Shown one piece after another: positions 1 through 8,399 of a DNA stretch of 53,087 bases. The stretch spans positions 143,524 to 196,610 of the forward strand of contig NZ_JAMLFX010000002.1 of NCBI RefSeq assembly GCF_023634765.1, in the 5' to 3' direction. Origin of the DNA: Pseudomonas sp. AKS31. GTDB taxonomy: Bacteria > Pseudomonadota > Gammaproteobacteria > Pseudomonadales > Pseudomonadaceae. A model generated the notes under the pieces. The model was not told the origin of the DNA. It ran no database searches and worked only from the letters and a program-made list of their open reading frames with translations. Positions within the stretch are counted from its first letter, which is position 1, and each line of letters opens with the position of its first letter. The position numbers and the translations under genes were made by a program.

Positions 1-880
1 CCCCAAACAACTTCCGCGCCTCGGCAAAACACTTCTCGGCAATCGCCGAACGCGGCTCGGTCTTGCGCATCACCAGGCCCAGCGGCGCGAGCACGCTGGC
101 ATCCGGCAACTGCATGAACGACAGGTGCTCGATCGGCTCTTCCAGGCCACTGTCCAGCGGCATGATCGCGCAGCAGAAGCCTTGGTGAATCGCCTGCAAC
201 AGCTGATAGGTCGAATCGCTTTCCATGATCGGCTGCGGACTGAGCCCACGGCTGCGGAAGCTCAAGTCGATGGATTTACGGTAATGCATGCCGGCGGTGA
301 TCATCCCCAGCGGTAGTTCGGCGACGTCTTCCCAGCTCATTTTCGAACCTTCGAACTGGAAGTGGCGGTTGTCGTAGAGCAGGCCGACGCGGGTCTCGCC
401 GATCTCGAAAAACTCGAAATAGTTCGGGTTGACGTGATCCAGATAGCACACACCCAGATCAAGCTGATTGTTGCCCAGCCTGGCGATGATTTCGTCGGAA
501 CTGAGCGACGACAGGCTGAATTTCAACTCCGGATACGTCCCCGACAACCCCTGAATGTAATTGACCGGGTTGAAGCTGCTCAGCGGCACCAGACCCAGCC
601 GCAAGCTACCCACCAGTTGCCCGCGACACGCAGCGGCTTCGGCGAACAAACCGTCATGGGCCGCGAGCAGGGTGCGCGCCCAGGCCAGCACGCGCTCGCC
701 GGCCTGAGTGAAACCTTCAAAACGCTGGCCACGGTTGACCAGCACCAGATCCAGCTCGTCTTCCAGATTGCGCAGGCGCATCGACAACGTCGGTTGGGTG
801 ATGTGGCAGCGGGCGGCGGCCTGGCCGAAGTGGCGGGTTTCGTCCAGCGCGATCAGGAACTTGAGTTGTTTGATGTCCAC
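1..880 (-). CDS. LysR-family transcriptional regulator (3' end beyond the window)
   Basis: About 293 residues are visible and the C-terminus lies left of base 1. The N-terminal winged helix-turn-helix (about residues 3-62, with the segment AAARCHITQPTLSMRLRNLE) is a clear LysR DNA-binding domain. The rest fits the LysR substrate-binding fold, in which a small ligand modulates DNA binding. I start it at GTG 880 because no ATG lies in frame just upstream, an AGG precedes it, and LysR proteins of this type usually begin MDIKQLK. It reads away from moaB, so the 289-base gap on its right holds both promoters. The target gene cannot be told from the window; it may lie to the left. Confidence 0.9.
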   Translation of the reverse strand, partial: MDIKQLKFLIALDETRHFGQAAARCHITQPTLSMRLRNLEDELDLVLVNRGQRFEGFTQAGERVLAWARTLLAAHDGLFAEAAACRGQLVGSLRLGLVPLSSFNPVNYIQGLSGTYPELKFSLSSLSSDEIIARLGNNQLDLGVCYLDHVNPNYFEFFEIGETRVGLLYDNRHFQFEGSKMSWEDVAELPLGMITAGMHYRKSIDLSFRSRGLSPQPIMESDSTYQLLQAIHQGFCCAIMPLDSGLEEPIEHLSFMQLPDASVLAPLGLVMRKTEPRSAIAEKCFAEARKLFG

Positions 881-1169
881 GATGGCACCTGTTCGACGGA
901 TTGTATTTGAATGAGTCTTGACGCACCTGCGTGAGGCGCACGAAAAGTGCAGGGTGCGACGATCTCATCTGAACGCAAACTCGTCCAATCGGAAGTGTTC
1001 AAGAGGCCATCGATCGGCTCTATCAAGCCCGGTTCTGCTGGCGTTCAGCGAGGTGAAGAGCACCGATAGAGCGGGTCGATAATGTGGTTGGCCAGAGTGA
1101 TTAGACAGTACTCATATGCGGCACATAGGCTGCTCGGCAATGTTGATTGACTGCTGCCGGAGAACTGCC
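881..1169. other. Divergent intergenic region between the LysR gene and moaB
   Basis: This 289-base gap should hold the promoters of the LysR gene (leftward) and moaB (rightward). I see no convincing coding sequence, REP element or strong palindrome. The short open frames here have no recognisable protein features. A GGAGA Shine-Dalgarno at 1159-1163 belongs to moaB. Confidence 0.5.
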
Positions 1170-1709
1170 ATGAGCGCCAAAGCCGATGCCCTGTTTGTCC
1201 CCCTTAATATTGCCGTGCTGACGGTCAGCGATACTCGCGATTACGCCAGCGATACCTCCGGCCAGTTGCTGGTCAGTCGTTTGCTGGAAGCCGGGCACAC
1301 CTTGAGCGAGCGCAACTTGCTCAAGGACGATCTGTACAAGATCCGCGCTCAGGTCGCCCAGTGGATCGCCGACGAAGGCATTCAGGTGGTGCTGATCACT
1401 GGCGGCACCGGGTTTACCGGTCGCGACAGCACGCCGGAAGCGGTGGCCTGCTTGTTTGATAAGCAGATTGACGGGTTTGGTGAACTGTTTCGGGCGATTT
1501 CGATTCTGGATATCGGCACGTCCACCGTGCAAAGCCGTGCGCTGGCCGGGTTTTCGAACGGTACGCTGGTGTGCTGCCTGCCGGGCTCGACCGGCGCTTG
1601 CCGCACGGCGTGGGAAGGCATTCTTGCCGAACAATTGGATAACCGTCATCGCCCGTGCAACTTCGTCCCGCACCTGAAAGCCGTGCAAGCCTGCGGGCCA
1701 CGCGGATGA
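1170..1709 (+). CDS. moaB: Molybdenum cofactor biosynthesis protein MoaB
   Basis: This 179-residue protein belongs to the MoaB/Mog family, which in the cytoplasm binds molybdopterin and adenylylates it before molybdenum insertion. The family core is visible: AVLTVSDTR near the N-terminus and the molybdopterin-binding loop [16 protein letters not shown] in the middle. The frame is open further upstream, but ATG 1170 is preceded by GGAGA at six bases and begins the usual MSAKAD-type N-terminus, so I use it. The stop overlaps the ATG of the moeA remnant (ATGA), showing a former moaB-moeA operon. moaA lies nearby on the other strand. Confidence 0.95.
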   Translation: MSAKADALFVPLNIAVLTVSDTRDYASDTSGQLLVSRLLEAGHTLSERNLLKDDLYKIRAQVAQWIADEGIQVVLITGGTGFTGRDSTPEAVACLFDKQIDGFGELFRAISILDIGTSTVQSRALAGFSNGTLVCCLPGSTGACRTAWEGILAEQLDNRHRPCNFVPHLKAVQACGPRG

Positions 1710-2143
1710 GCAAGCCACCGCTGATGCCGGTCGAGGACGCCCTCGACCAATTGCTCGGCATGGCCAATCAGCAACGTCTGGCCGACAGCGAACTGCTGGC
1801 GCTCGACGATGTGCGTGGGCGGGTGCTGGCCAGTGATCTGGTGGCGACACTCGACCTGCCGCCGTGGCTTCAATGCCAACTGACCTGCCACCATCGCTGG
1901 CAAGCCAGCTCCCACAGGTTCTGTGTACATACTCAATATCAAGCATCACCACAAATCATTGTGGGAGCTGGCTTGCCAGCGATGAGGCCGTGTCAGCCAA
2001 CATCAATGCCAACTGACCCGCCACCATTGCTGGCAAGCCAGCTCCCACAGGGTTTCGGGGTGTCCGGACAGCTACGGATCAGCTCAGCACATAGTCCACC
2101 GGCATCAGCATCGGCGGCAGGTCGGTCACGCCCAGTTCGCTGA
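1706..2143 (+). pseudogene. moeA: Truncated moeA (molybdopterin molybdenumtransferase), N-terminal fragment only
   Basis: The frame opens with an ATG overlapping the moaB stop and encodes about 54 residues that look like the start of MoeA, ending TLDLPPW at 1867. In MoeA this is normally followed by a segment like PNSAMDGYA. Here homology stops abruptly and the frame runs into REP palindromes (1871-2051), then into the 3' end of the convergent bestrophin gene, until a stop at 2143. Roughly 350 residues of a normal MoeA (about 400) are missing, including the whole catalytic region, so the product cannot insert molybdenum. Pseudomonads often carry a second moeA elsewhere, which would explain tolerance of the loss; that copy is not in this window. 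Confidence 0.8.
1871..2051. repeat. Cluster of three family-A REP elements with a 48-base direct repeat
   Basis: Three copies of the family-A palindrome unit (GCTGGCAAGCCAGCTCCCAC) lie at about 1892-1918, 1961-1984 (inverted) and 2025-2051. The first and third are embedded in a longer direct repeat, 1871-1918 and 2004-2051, that differs at only two of 48 positions. The repeat begins four bases after the point where moeA homology ends. Confidence 0.85.
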
Positions 2144-2978
2144 GGATGTCACGCTCGATGGTGCGCACCAGCGAGTCGGTGGCCAGGTCGTTTTCATCAC
2201 GGCCGAACGGGTCTTCCAGTTCATCGGCAATCGCATCCAGGCCAAAAAACGTGTAGCTGACAATCGCAGTGAACAACGGTGTCAACCAGCCCAGCGGTTC
2301 GGCCATGGCGAACGGCAGCAGGATGCAGAAGAGGTAGATCGTTCGGTGTAGCAGCAGGGTGTAGGGGAAGGGCAGCGGGGTGTTCTTGATCCGCTCGCAC
2401 ACCGCTTGTGCCTGGGTCAGGCTGGTCAGGTGGTTGGCCAGCAGCATGTAGCGCCACTCGCTCAACTCGCCGCTCTGATGCAGGTCGGAGCACTGCTGGC
2501 CGACCTGCTGCAAAATCCGCCCGCTGTAATCCGGAACCCGCGCATCGTGTTTCGGCGTGATCCAGGCACTGCTGGCCGCCGCTTCGCTTTCCCGGCGCAA
2601 CCGCGCATTCAGGGCATGGGCAAAGCCACACAAGTTAAGCAGCAAAGGCTTGCGCTCAGCGGATTCACGGATGACGTGGGTTTCGCGAATCACCGAACGA
2701 ATGTGCACCAGCACATCGCCCCAGGCCTTGCGCGCCTCGTACCAGCGGTCATAACAGGCGTTGTTGCGAAAACTCATGAAGATCGACAGCGACAACCCGA
2801 GCAAGGTAAACGGCGTGGCATTGACCTTGGTGAAGTTGCTCGGATGGAGGATTTCCACCAGCACGATGGCCGAAGCCAGCAGGGTGACCATCAATGTGCG
2901 CAGGGCGATGCGTTTGGCGATCGAACCCTTGAGGGTGAAGAGGATGGCGAACTGGTTGACCTTGGGTCTGATGATCAT
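2079..2978 (-). CDS. Bestrophin-like (UPF0187) membrane channel protein
   Basis: This 299-residue protein belongs to the bacterial bestrophin family, inner-membrane pentameric ion channels. Family signs are the hydrophobic first segments after residue 20, the FRNNACYDRWYEARKAWGDV motif around residues 70-90, further hydrophobic stretches around 215-250, and a C-terminal DELEDPFG motif. Length is normal. It follows moaA by only 36 bases on the same strand, so the two are probably cotranscribed. Its 3' end converges on the moeA remnant and the REP cluster. The ion carried cannot be deduced; characterised bacterial homologues conduct cations. Confidence 0.88.
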   Translation of the reverse strand: MIIRPKVNQFAILFTLKGSIAKRIALRTLMVTLLASAIVLVEILHPSNFTKVNATPFTLLGLSLSIFMSFRNNACYDRWYEARKAWGDVLVHIRSVIRETHVIRESAERKPLLLNLCGFAHALNARLRRESEAAASSAWITPKHDARVPDYSGRILQQVGQQCSDLHQSGELSEWRYMLLANHLTSLTQAQAVCERIKNTPLPFPYTLLLHRTIYLFCILLPFAMAEPLGWLTPLFTAIVSYTFFGLDAIADELEDPFGRDENDLATDSLVRTIERDILSELGVTDLPPMLMPVDYVLS

Positions 2979-3014
2979 GCTGTGCGGTTCCGATAACCGA
3001 TGAAACTGGCGGGA

Positions 3015-4013
3015 TCAGCCGCCCGTCATGTTCATGAAACGTACGACCTGAACATCGTCGTTCACTTCGAAGTTATGCCGATACGGCTTGAGTTTCATCG
3101 CCTCGATAATGGCTTTCTCCAGCCGTTGCGGTTGCCCCGGATGGGCGCGCAGCACCGCTTTCAGATCCACCGAATGCTCGTTACCCAGACACAGTAGCAG
3201 GCGACCTTCGACGGTGAGGCGTACGCGGTTGCAGGTGCCGCAAAAGTTGTGGCTGTGTGGCGAGATAAATCCCAGGCGAATCTCCGGCGCCTCGGCCAGC
3301 CGCCAGTAGCGCGACGGGCCTTGGGTCGATTCGGCCGAGTCGATCAGGGTATAGCGCTCGGCGATTTTTTCGCGCACCTGGGCGCTGGAGAAAAACGACT
3401 CGGCGCGGCTGTGTTCGCTGATGATCCCCAGCGGCATTTCCTCGATGAAAGAGACGTCGAGCTGGCGGTCAATGGCGAAGCTGACCAGATCGTTGATCTC
3501 CTCATCGTTGCGGCCCTGCATCACCACGACATTGAGTTTAGTGCGGGTGAAACCAGCCTTGCGCGCAGCATCGATGCCGTTGATCACCTGCGCCAGATCG
3601 CCGGTGCGGGTCATCTGCTGGAAGCGCTGTGGGTCGAGGCTGTCGAGGCTGATGTTCAGGCGTTTGACCCCGGCGTCGAACAGCGGCGCCGCGAGTTTGC
3701 CCAGCTGCGAGCCATTGGTGGTCATGCACAGTTCGCGCAGTCCGGGCAGGGCGGCAATCTGCTCGCACAACTTGACCACGCCCGGACGAATCAGCGGCTC
3801 GCCACCGGTGAGGCGAATCTTGCGCGTACCGAGCGCCACAAAGCTCTGCGCCAGTTGGTAGATTTCTTCCAGGGTCAGCACTTGCTGGCGCGGCAGAAAC
3901 TGCATGTCTTCGGCCATGCAATAGACGCAGCGGAAGTCGCAACGGTCGGTCACCGACATGCGCAGATAGTCGACGCGGCGGTTGTAACCATCGATCAAGA
4001 CACGCTCTGTCAT
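3015..4013 (-). CDS. moaA: GTP 3',8-cyclase MoaA (radical SAM, molybdenum cofactor biosynthesis)
   Basis: MoaA carries out the first step of molybdenum cofactor synthesis: with MoaC it converts GTP to cyclic pyranopterin monophosphate in the cytoplasm. The 332-residue protein has the radical SAM cluster motif C25-x3-C29-x2-C32 ([13 protein letters not shown]), the [10 protein letters not shown] segment, the second iron-sulfur site FCGTCNRVR followed by LLLCLG, and the conserved C-terminal Gly-Gly. The ATG at 4013 is preceded by GCGAGG. The nearby Moco genes make it part of a cluster, although in this strain the moeA member is broken. Confidence 0.97.
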   Translation of the reverse strand: MTERVLIDGYNRRVDYLRMSVTDRCDFRCVYCMAEDMQFLPRQQVLTLEEIYQLAQSFVALGTRKIRLTGGEPLIRPGVVKLCEQIAALPGLRELCMTTNGSQLGKLAAPLFDAGVKRLNISLDSLDPQRFQQMTRTGDLAQVINGIDAARKAGFTRTKLNVVVMQGRNDEEINDLVSFAIDRQLDVSFIEEMPLGIISEHSRAESFFSSAQVREKIAERYTLIDSAESTQGPSRYWRLAEAPEIRLGFISPHSHNFCGTCNRVRLTVEGRLLLCLGNEHSVDLKAVLRAHPGQPQRLEKAIIEAMKLKPYRHNFEVNDDVQVVRFMNMTGG

Positions 4014-4211
4014 GACAGCCTCGCAGGAATGAAAACCCCAGGTGAAGGGGGGCGATGCAGGTTATGGCTAACTTTCAGTGCCGTCCAATCACTGTTAATG
4101 AACAGTTGATTGATCCCGTCGATGAGGTTCTTTTTTTCGCCGAACGTTTATTCGCCAGTTAAGCGAGGTCTTGTATAGAAAGTAATGTTCTGCGCAGGGC
4201 GGGGGGGAGAT

Positions 4212-5063
4212 TTATTGGGCGCCAAACATCGCGGTCCAGTAGATCCCCGCGCTGCTTTTCGGGTCGGTCGCGTAGGCGGCGCCGAGTTCCTGGTATTGCG
4301 GGTTCATCAGGTTGGCGCAGTGGCCGGGGCTGGCGAGCCAGCCTTCGACGACTTTGTGCACGGTGTCTTGGCCGGCGGCGATGTTTTCGCCGACCAGTTG
4401 CCCGCTGTAACCGGCGAGTTCTGCGCGATCGCCCGGGGTGCGGCCGTCGCGGTCCTTGTGGTCGAGGTAATTGTTGTTGGCCATGTCGCGGCTGTGATCC
4501 TGGGCGATCGTGCCCAATATCGCGTTCCAGGCCAGCGGTGCGGCAGCGGCGAACGCCTGACCGCCACACTGACGCGCCTGGCTACGGGCGACGTTGAGTT
4601 CGCCCAACAACTTCTGCCCCTCACTTTGCGCGTCCCCCAGCTTGGCCGACAGCAGCGGCCGCGCCAGCACGATGCGCCAGTCGCGGTCGTCGCGGCTGAC
4701 ACCGACATCGACGAACTGCGGATCAAGCACCACCTGACAGAAACTTTCCTGAATCGCCTTCATCGCCGACGCTGCATCGCGCGGGCCGTTGAGCGTGATC
4801 GCCTGCACATTGACCATCGGATAACTGGCGCTGGCCATGGCTTGTTGCAGATCGACAGCTCCGGTGGCGCGTAATCGCAGCCGTGGATCAGCCGACAGCG
4901 GTGGCAATTCATTCGATGCCTGCGAACCGCAACGCTGCGGCTGGCTGCGGTAGCTGTTGATCGACTCGATCAGTTGCAACTCATCGGCGGCGAGGGCCGG
5001 GATGGCAAACATAACGCCCACGGACAACGCGGCAAGACGCAAAACAGATGGCATGAAGCGCAT
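4212..5063 (-). CDS. Secreted CAP-domain (SCP/PR-1-like) protein
   Basis: I start this at ATG 5063 because AAGGGAG lies just upstream and the product then begins with a clean signal peptide (MRFMPSVLRLAALSVGVM...ALAA), giving 283 residues. An in-frame ATG at 5138 would add 25 non-signal residues. The C-terminal half is a CAP domain: LLGELNVARSQARQCGG, DHSRDMANNNYLDH, GENIAAG and GHCANLMNP mark the usual four motifs. The N-terminal half shows a weaker similar pattern (LIESINSYRSQPQRCG), so it may be a degenerate second CAP-like unit. CAP proteins are extracellular or periplasmic and mostly of unknown activity. A run of seven G just after the stop (4201-4207) is non-coding. Confidence 0.85.
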   Translation of the reverse strand: MRFMPSVLRLAALSVGVMFAIPALAADELQLIESINSYRSQPQRCGSQASNELPPLSADPRLRLRATGAVDLQQAMASASYPMVNVQAITLNGPRDAASAMKAIQESFCQVVLDPQFVDVGVSRDDRDWRIVLARPLLSAKLGDAQSEGQKLLGELNVARSQARQCGGQAFAAAAPLAWNAILGTIAQDHSRDMANNNYLDHKDRDGRTPGDRAELAGYSGQLVGENIAAGQDTVHKVVEGWLASPGHCANLMNPQYQELGAAYATDPKSSAGIYWTAMFGAQ

Positions 5064-5262
5064 GGAAATCTCCCTTGAGCTGAGTGCGCCCATGATGCGC
5101 GAAAGGCCCCCGGTGAGTGCAATGTCTTTTTTCTTCATTCAGCGGTTTTTCTGCGCAACTTTGCCGCCGGATTTGCCGTCTACACTCACCGAAGACCCCG
5201 CAAACCGGGTGTCTCCCTGACGTAACACCTTGCCCGCATCGGGCGCTGCCGGAAGAACAGAC

Positions 5263-5883
5263 ATGGGATTGAAAGGCTGGGCGGGTTGTCTCGTATTCAC
5301 CCTGTTGGCAGGCTCTGTATGGGCCACCGATCAGGCCCCGATCAAAGCGCAGGCTGAAGAAAAAGCCCAAGTGCTGGAAGAAAAAGCGGCGGACAAAGTC
5401 AGCGCCGCCCCGGCCCCGAAAGCCGAAGCCATCACCCCGACCGAAGTGCAGGCGGTCGACCCGGTCGGTGCCGCGCCGCTGGACGATCCGATCACTTGCC
5501 TGGCGCGCAGTATCTATTGGGAAGCCAAAGGCAAGGACACGCCGGAAATGGAAGCCGTGGCCAGTGTGGTGATGAATCGCCTCGGCCACCAAGGCTTCCC
5601 CGACAATATTTGCGCCGTCGTCAAACAGGGTTCGGAAACCAAGAGCTGCCAGTTTTCCTGGTGGTGCGACGGGCGTCCGGATCAGGTCGAGGAAGATGCC
5701 GAATACACGCTGGCCAAGGATATCGCCCGCAAAGCGCTGAACCGCCAACTCAAGGATCGCACCCACGGCGCGTTGTATTTCCATGACCGCAATGTTCATC
5801 CGAGCTGGGCCAAGGAATACCGCAAGACCGCCAGAACCGGAAATTTCATCTTCTACAAACCGGCAAACGGCGACGCGCGTTAG
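5263..5883 (+). CDS. Cell wall hydrolase of the SleB type (Hydrolase_2 domain)
   Basis: This 206-residue protein starts at ATG 5263 after GGAAGA; an upstream TTG in frame is less likely. It has a signal peptide (about residues 1-21), then a charged Ala/Lys/Glu/Pro-rich linker to about residue 75, then a SleB-like domain: TCLARSIYWEAKGKDTPEM, VASVVMNRL, FPDNICAVV and CQFSWWCDG. The conserved Glu of YWEA is the expected catalytic residue. Family members cleave peptidoglycan, so a periplasmic cell-wall role is likely. Its stop overlaps the stop of the convergent LysR gene by four bases. Confidence 0.88.
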   Translation: MGLKGWAGCLVFTLLAGSVWATDQAPIKAQAEEKAQVLEEKAADKVSAAPAPKAEAITPTEVQAVDPVGAAPLDDPITCLARSIYWEAKGKDTPEMEAVASVVMNRLGHQGFPDNICAVVKQGSETKSCQFSWWCDGRPDQVEEDAEYTLAKDIARKALNRQLKDRTHGALYFHDRNVHPSWAKEYRKTARTGNFIFYKPANGDAR

Positions 5884-6767
5884 GCGCAGACCTGTCGCAC
5901 ACAATCGCGCAACCAGCGATGCGCCGGGTCGGCGTCCATGCGCGGGTGCCAGAGCATCGACACGCTGATGTCCGGCATCGCGAAGGGCAGGGCGAAACTG
6001 TGCAGGCCCGTGCGCAGTTTGCTGGTATGGCGCTGCGGGACAGTCGCGATCAGATCTGATTCACGCACCAGCGTCAGCGCTGCCGAGAATCCGCCGAATG
6101 AAGTGACGATGTCCCGCGTCAGTCCGAACGTGAGTAACGCTTCGTCCACCGGGCCGCTGCTGCGCCCGCGTCGTGAGATCAGAATGTGCTGGCCACCGGC
6201 AAAGCGCTTGCTGGTGATTTTTCCCGAACTCAAGGGATGCCCCTCTCGCACCACACCGATCCACTGATCCTGAAACAGGATGCGGCTGTGCAGCGTCGGG
6301 TCGGTGCTGTCGTCGACCACGCCGGTTTCCAGATCGACGCGACCTTCGCGCAGCGGCGTGCTGTCCTTGTCGGCTTTCTGCACAAAACGCAGACGCACGT
6401 CGGGCGCCTCTTCGGCGATGCGCGCGAGCAGGGCGGCGGCGAAGGTTTCAACAAAGCCGTCGGTGTTGCGCAGAGTGAAGGTGCGTTGCAAGCGGCGCGG
6501 GTCGAGCACTTCGGCAGGGCGCAAAACCGCCTCGGCGTCTTGCACCAGATGGCTGACTCGTTCGCGTAATTCCAATGCGCGCGGCGTTGGCACCAAGCCA
6601 CGACCCGCTCGCACCAGCAACGGATCCCCGGTGGTTTCGCGCAGACGGGCGAGGGCGCGGCTCATAGCTGACGGGCTCAGCCGCAGGCATTTGGCGGCGC
6701 GGGCGACGCTGCCTTCACGCAGTAACACGTCGAGGGTGATCAGCAGGTTCAGATCCGGTGCGGTCAT
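5880..6767 (-). CDS. LysR-family regulator, divergent from an MFS exporter
   Basis: This 295-residue LysR regulator has an N-terminal helix-turn-helix (LREGSVARAAKCLRLSPSAM and the following helix SRALARLRETTGDPLLVR) and a C-terminal effector domain. ATG 6767 has GGAA at suitable distance and gives the common MTAPDLNLLITLDVLL start; an upstream ATG at 6782 lacks a ribosome site. It is divergent from the MFS gene with about 100 bases between starts, the usual layout in which a LysR protein controls the neighbouring transporter. An inverted repeat GTGCAAAG/CTTTGCAC lies in this gap. Confidence 0.92.
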   Translation of the reverse strand: MTAPDLNLLITLDVLLREGSVARAAKCLRLSPSAMSRALARLRETTGDPLLVRAGRGLVPTPRALELRERVSHLVQDAEAVLRPAEVLDPRRLQRTFTLRNTDGFVETFAAALLARIAEEAPDVRLRFVQKADKDSTPLREGRVDLETGVVDDSTDPTLHSRILFQDQWIGVVREGHPLSSGKITSKRFAGGQHILISRRGRSSGPVDEALLTFGLTRDIVTSFGGFSAALTLVRESDLIATVPQRHTSKLRTGLHSFALPFAMPDISVSMLWHPRMDADPAHRWLRDCVRQVCA

Positions 6768-6793
6768 GATATGGCGTTCCATGCAGGTATTGA

Positions 6794-6858
6794 GTGCAAA
6801 GCATGCGTCTTGCGCCGTATGTTGTCGAGGCTCAGGCTATGACGCATTACCTTTGCAC
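6794..6858. promoter_or_regulatory. Inverted repeat in the LysR/MFS divergent promoter region
   Basis: GTGCAAAG at 6794-6801 is mirrored by CTTTGCAC at 6851-6858, with 49 bases between. The arms are nearly symmetric between the two start codons. This could be a pair of half-sites for the LysR regulator or simply chance; no clean T-N11-A box was recognised. Confidence 0.3.
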
Positions 6859-6870
6859 TGCGAGCCTGCC

Positions 6871-8268
6871 ATGCCCCAAGAACCCCTGAGCACTCCGGCC
6901 CGATGGGCGCTGACCAGTCTGGCCCTGTCGATGTTGATGCCGTCGCTGGACACCAGCATCGCCAACGCAGGATTGCCGATTCTGGCGGCGGCGTTCGAGG
7001 CGACGTTTCAACAGGTTCAATGGATCGTGCTCGCTTACCTGCTGGCGATCACCACATTGATTGTCAGCGTCGGGCGTCTGGGCGATGGTTTTGGTCGACG
7101 TCGATTGCTGTTGATCGGGATTGGTATTTTCACCAGCGCTTCACTGGCCTGCGCGCTGGCCCCGGGACTGGGTTGGCTGATTGGCGCGCGGGCGGTGCAA
7201 GGTGTGGGCGCGGCGATCATGTTCGCTTTGACGGTGGCGTTGGTTGCCGACGCGGTGCCCAAGGCGCGAGCGGGCAGTGCGATGGGTTTGTTGGCGACGA
7301 TGTCAGCCACTGGCACCACCCTTGGGCCGTCGCTGGGCGGGGTGTTGATGGCGCATGTCGGCTGGCAGGCGATTTTTCTCCTCAACGTGCCGCTGGGTTT
7401 GCTCAATGCTTGGCTGGTGTACCGCTTTCTGCCGGCGGATCGGGCCGCCGGGCCGCGAGTCGCGTTCGATTATTCTGGCAGCGTGGTGCTGGTGTTGACG
7501 CTGGCGGCCTATGCGCTGGCAATGACCCTTGAAGGTTTCACCGTGCCGTTGCTGTTGGCCAGCCTGTGCGGCGCAGGATTGTTCATCGTGGTCGAGATGA
7601 AGGCCAAGTCGCCGCTGATTCGTTTGTCGCTGTTCAGCGACGCGCGACTGAGCAGCAGCCTGACGCTGACGTTGCTGGTGACAACGGTGATGATGACCAC
7701 GCTGGTGGTGGGGCCGTTTTACCTGCACCGGGGTTTGGGTCTCAGCAGCACAATGGTCGGAGTGGCGTTATCGATCGGACCGTTGTTGTCCGCAATGAGT
7801 GGGGTACCGGCGGGACGTTTGGTGGATCGCTTCGGCGCGCGACGGATCGTGCCGGGCGCGTTGTTCGGGATGGCCGGCGGTTGCAGCTTGCTGGCAATCC
7901 TGCCCATGAGTATGGGACTGCCCGCGTACGTACTGCCGATCATGGTGATAGCTGTGGGTTACGCGTTGTTCCAGGCGGCCAACAATACCGGATTGATGGC
8001 CGGGGTCAGTCAGGATCACCGTGGCGTGGTTTCGGCGATGCTCGGGCTGGCGCGCAACCTTGGGTTGATCACCGGCGCGGCAGTAATGGGCGCGGTGTTT
8101 GCGCTGGCGGCGGGGGATCCGACGCAAGCGCCTGCAACATCGATTGCCAGCGGCTTGCACATCACCTTCGGCGTTGCCACAGCGCTGATGCTGACAGCCC
8201 TTATCATCAGCCGAGCCGAGATCAAGCTGTGGGAGCGACAGCGCGCCGATTCGACCTGCTCGCGGTAG
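6871..8268 (+). CDS. MFS drug/metabolite exporter of the DHA2 (EmrB/QacA-like) type
   Basis: This 465-residue inner-membrane protein is hydrophobic throughout. It carries the major facilitator signatures: D-T-S-I-A-N-A-G-L-P in the first segment (DHA2 motif), the loop GRLGDGFGRRR between segments 2 and 3, and the motif C region GPSLGGVL. The length suggests about 14 membrane segments, as in proton-driven drug exporters. I start at ATG 6871, where the protein begins MPQEPLSTPARWALTS; the frame is open far upstream but that part is antisense to the LysR gene. The substrate is unknown; the divergent LysR regulator probably controls it. Confidence 0.9.
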   Translation: MPQEPLSTPARWALTSLALSMLMPSLDTSIANAGLPILAAAFEATFQQVQWIVLAYLLAITTLIVSVGRLGDGFGRRRLLLIGIGIFTSASLACALAPGLGWLIGARAVQGVGAAIMFALTVALVADAVPKARAGSAMGLLATMSATGTTLGPSLGGVLMAHVGWQAIFLLNVPLGLLNAWLVYRFLPADRAAGPRVAFDYSGSVVLVLTLAAYALAMTLEGFTVPLLLASLCGAGLFIVVEMKAKSPLIRLSLFSDARLSSSLTLTLLVTTVMMTTLVVGPFYLHRGLGLSSTMVGVALSIGPLLSAMSGVPAGRLVDRFGARRIVPGALFGMAGGCSLLAILPMSMGLPAYVLPIMVIAVGYALFQAANNTGLMAGVSQDHRGVVSAMLGLARNLGLITGAAVMGAVFALAAGDPTQAPATSIASGLHITFGVATALMLTALIISRAEIKLWERQRADSTCSR

Positions 8269-8307
8269 CTGCGGGTCAGGGAAAGTTGATGTTGATCAAG
8301 CTGACCT

Positions 8308-8399
8308 CATCGCTGGCAAGCCAGCTCCCACAGGGTTTTGGGTTGGCCGGAGATCTGGATTCAGCGCCAATCATTGTCGGAGCTGGCTTGCCAGCGATG
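8308..8399. repeat. Family-A REP pair (inverted, forming a BIME-like unit)
   Basis: Two family-A units face each other at 8308-8334 and 8375-8399. The right unit overlaps the last codons of the sensor kinase gene and supplies its stop codon. Confidence 0.85.

Noticed and set aside
4014..4211. Possible molybdenum cofactor riboswitch before moaA
   Set aside because: I could not build the expected multi-helix structure by eye and no clear conserved core was found, so no RNA element is claimed.
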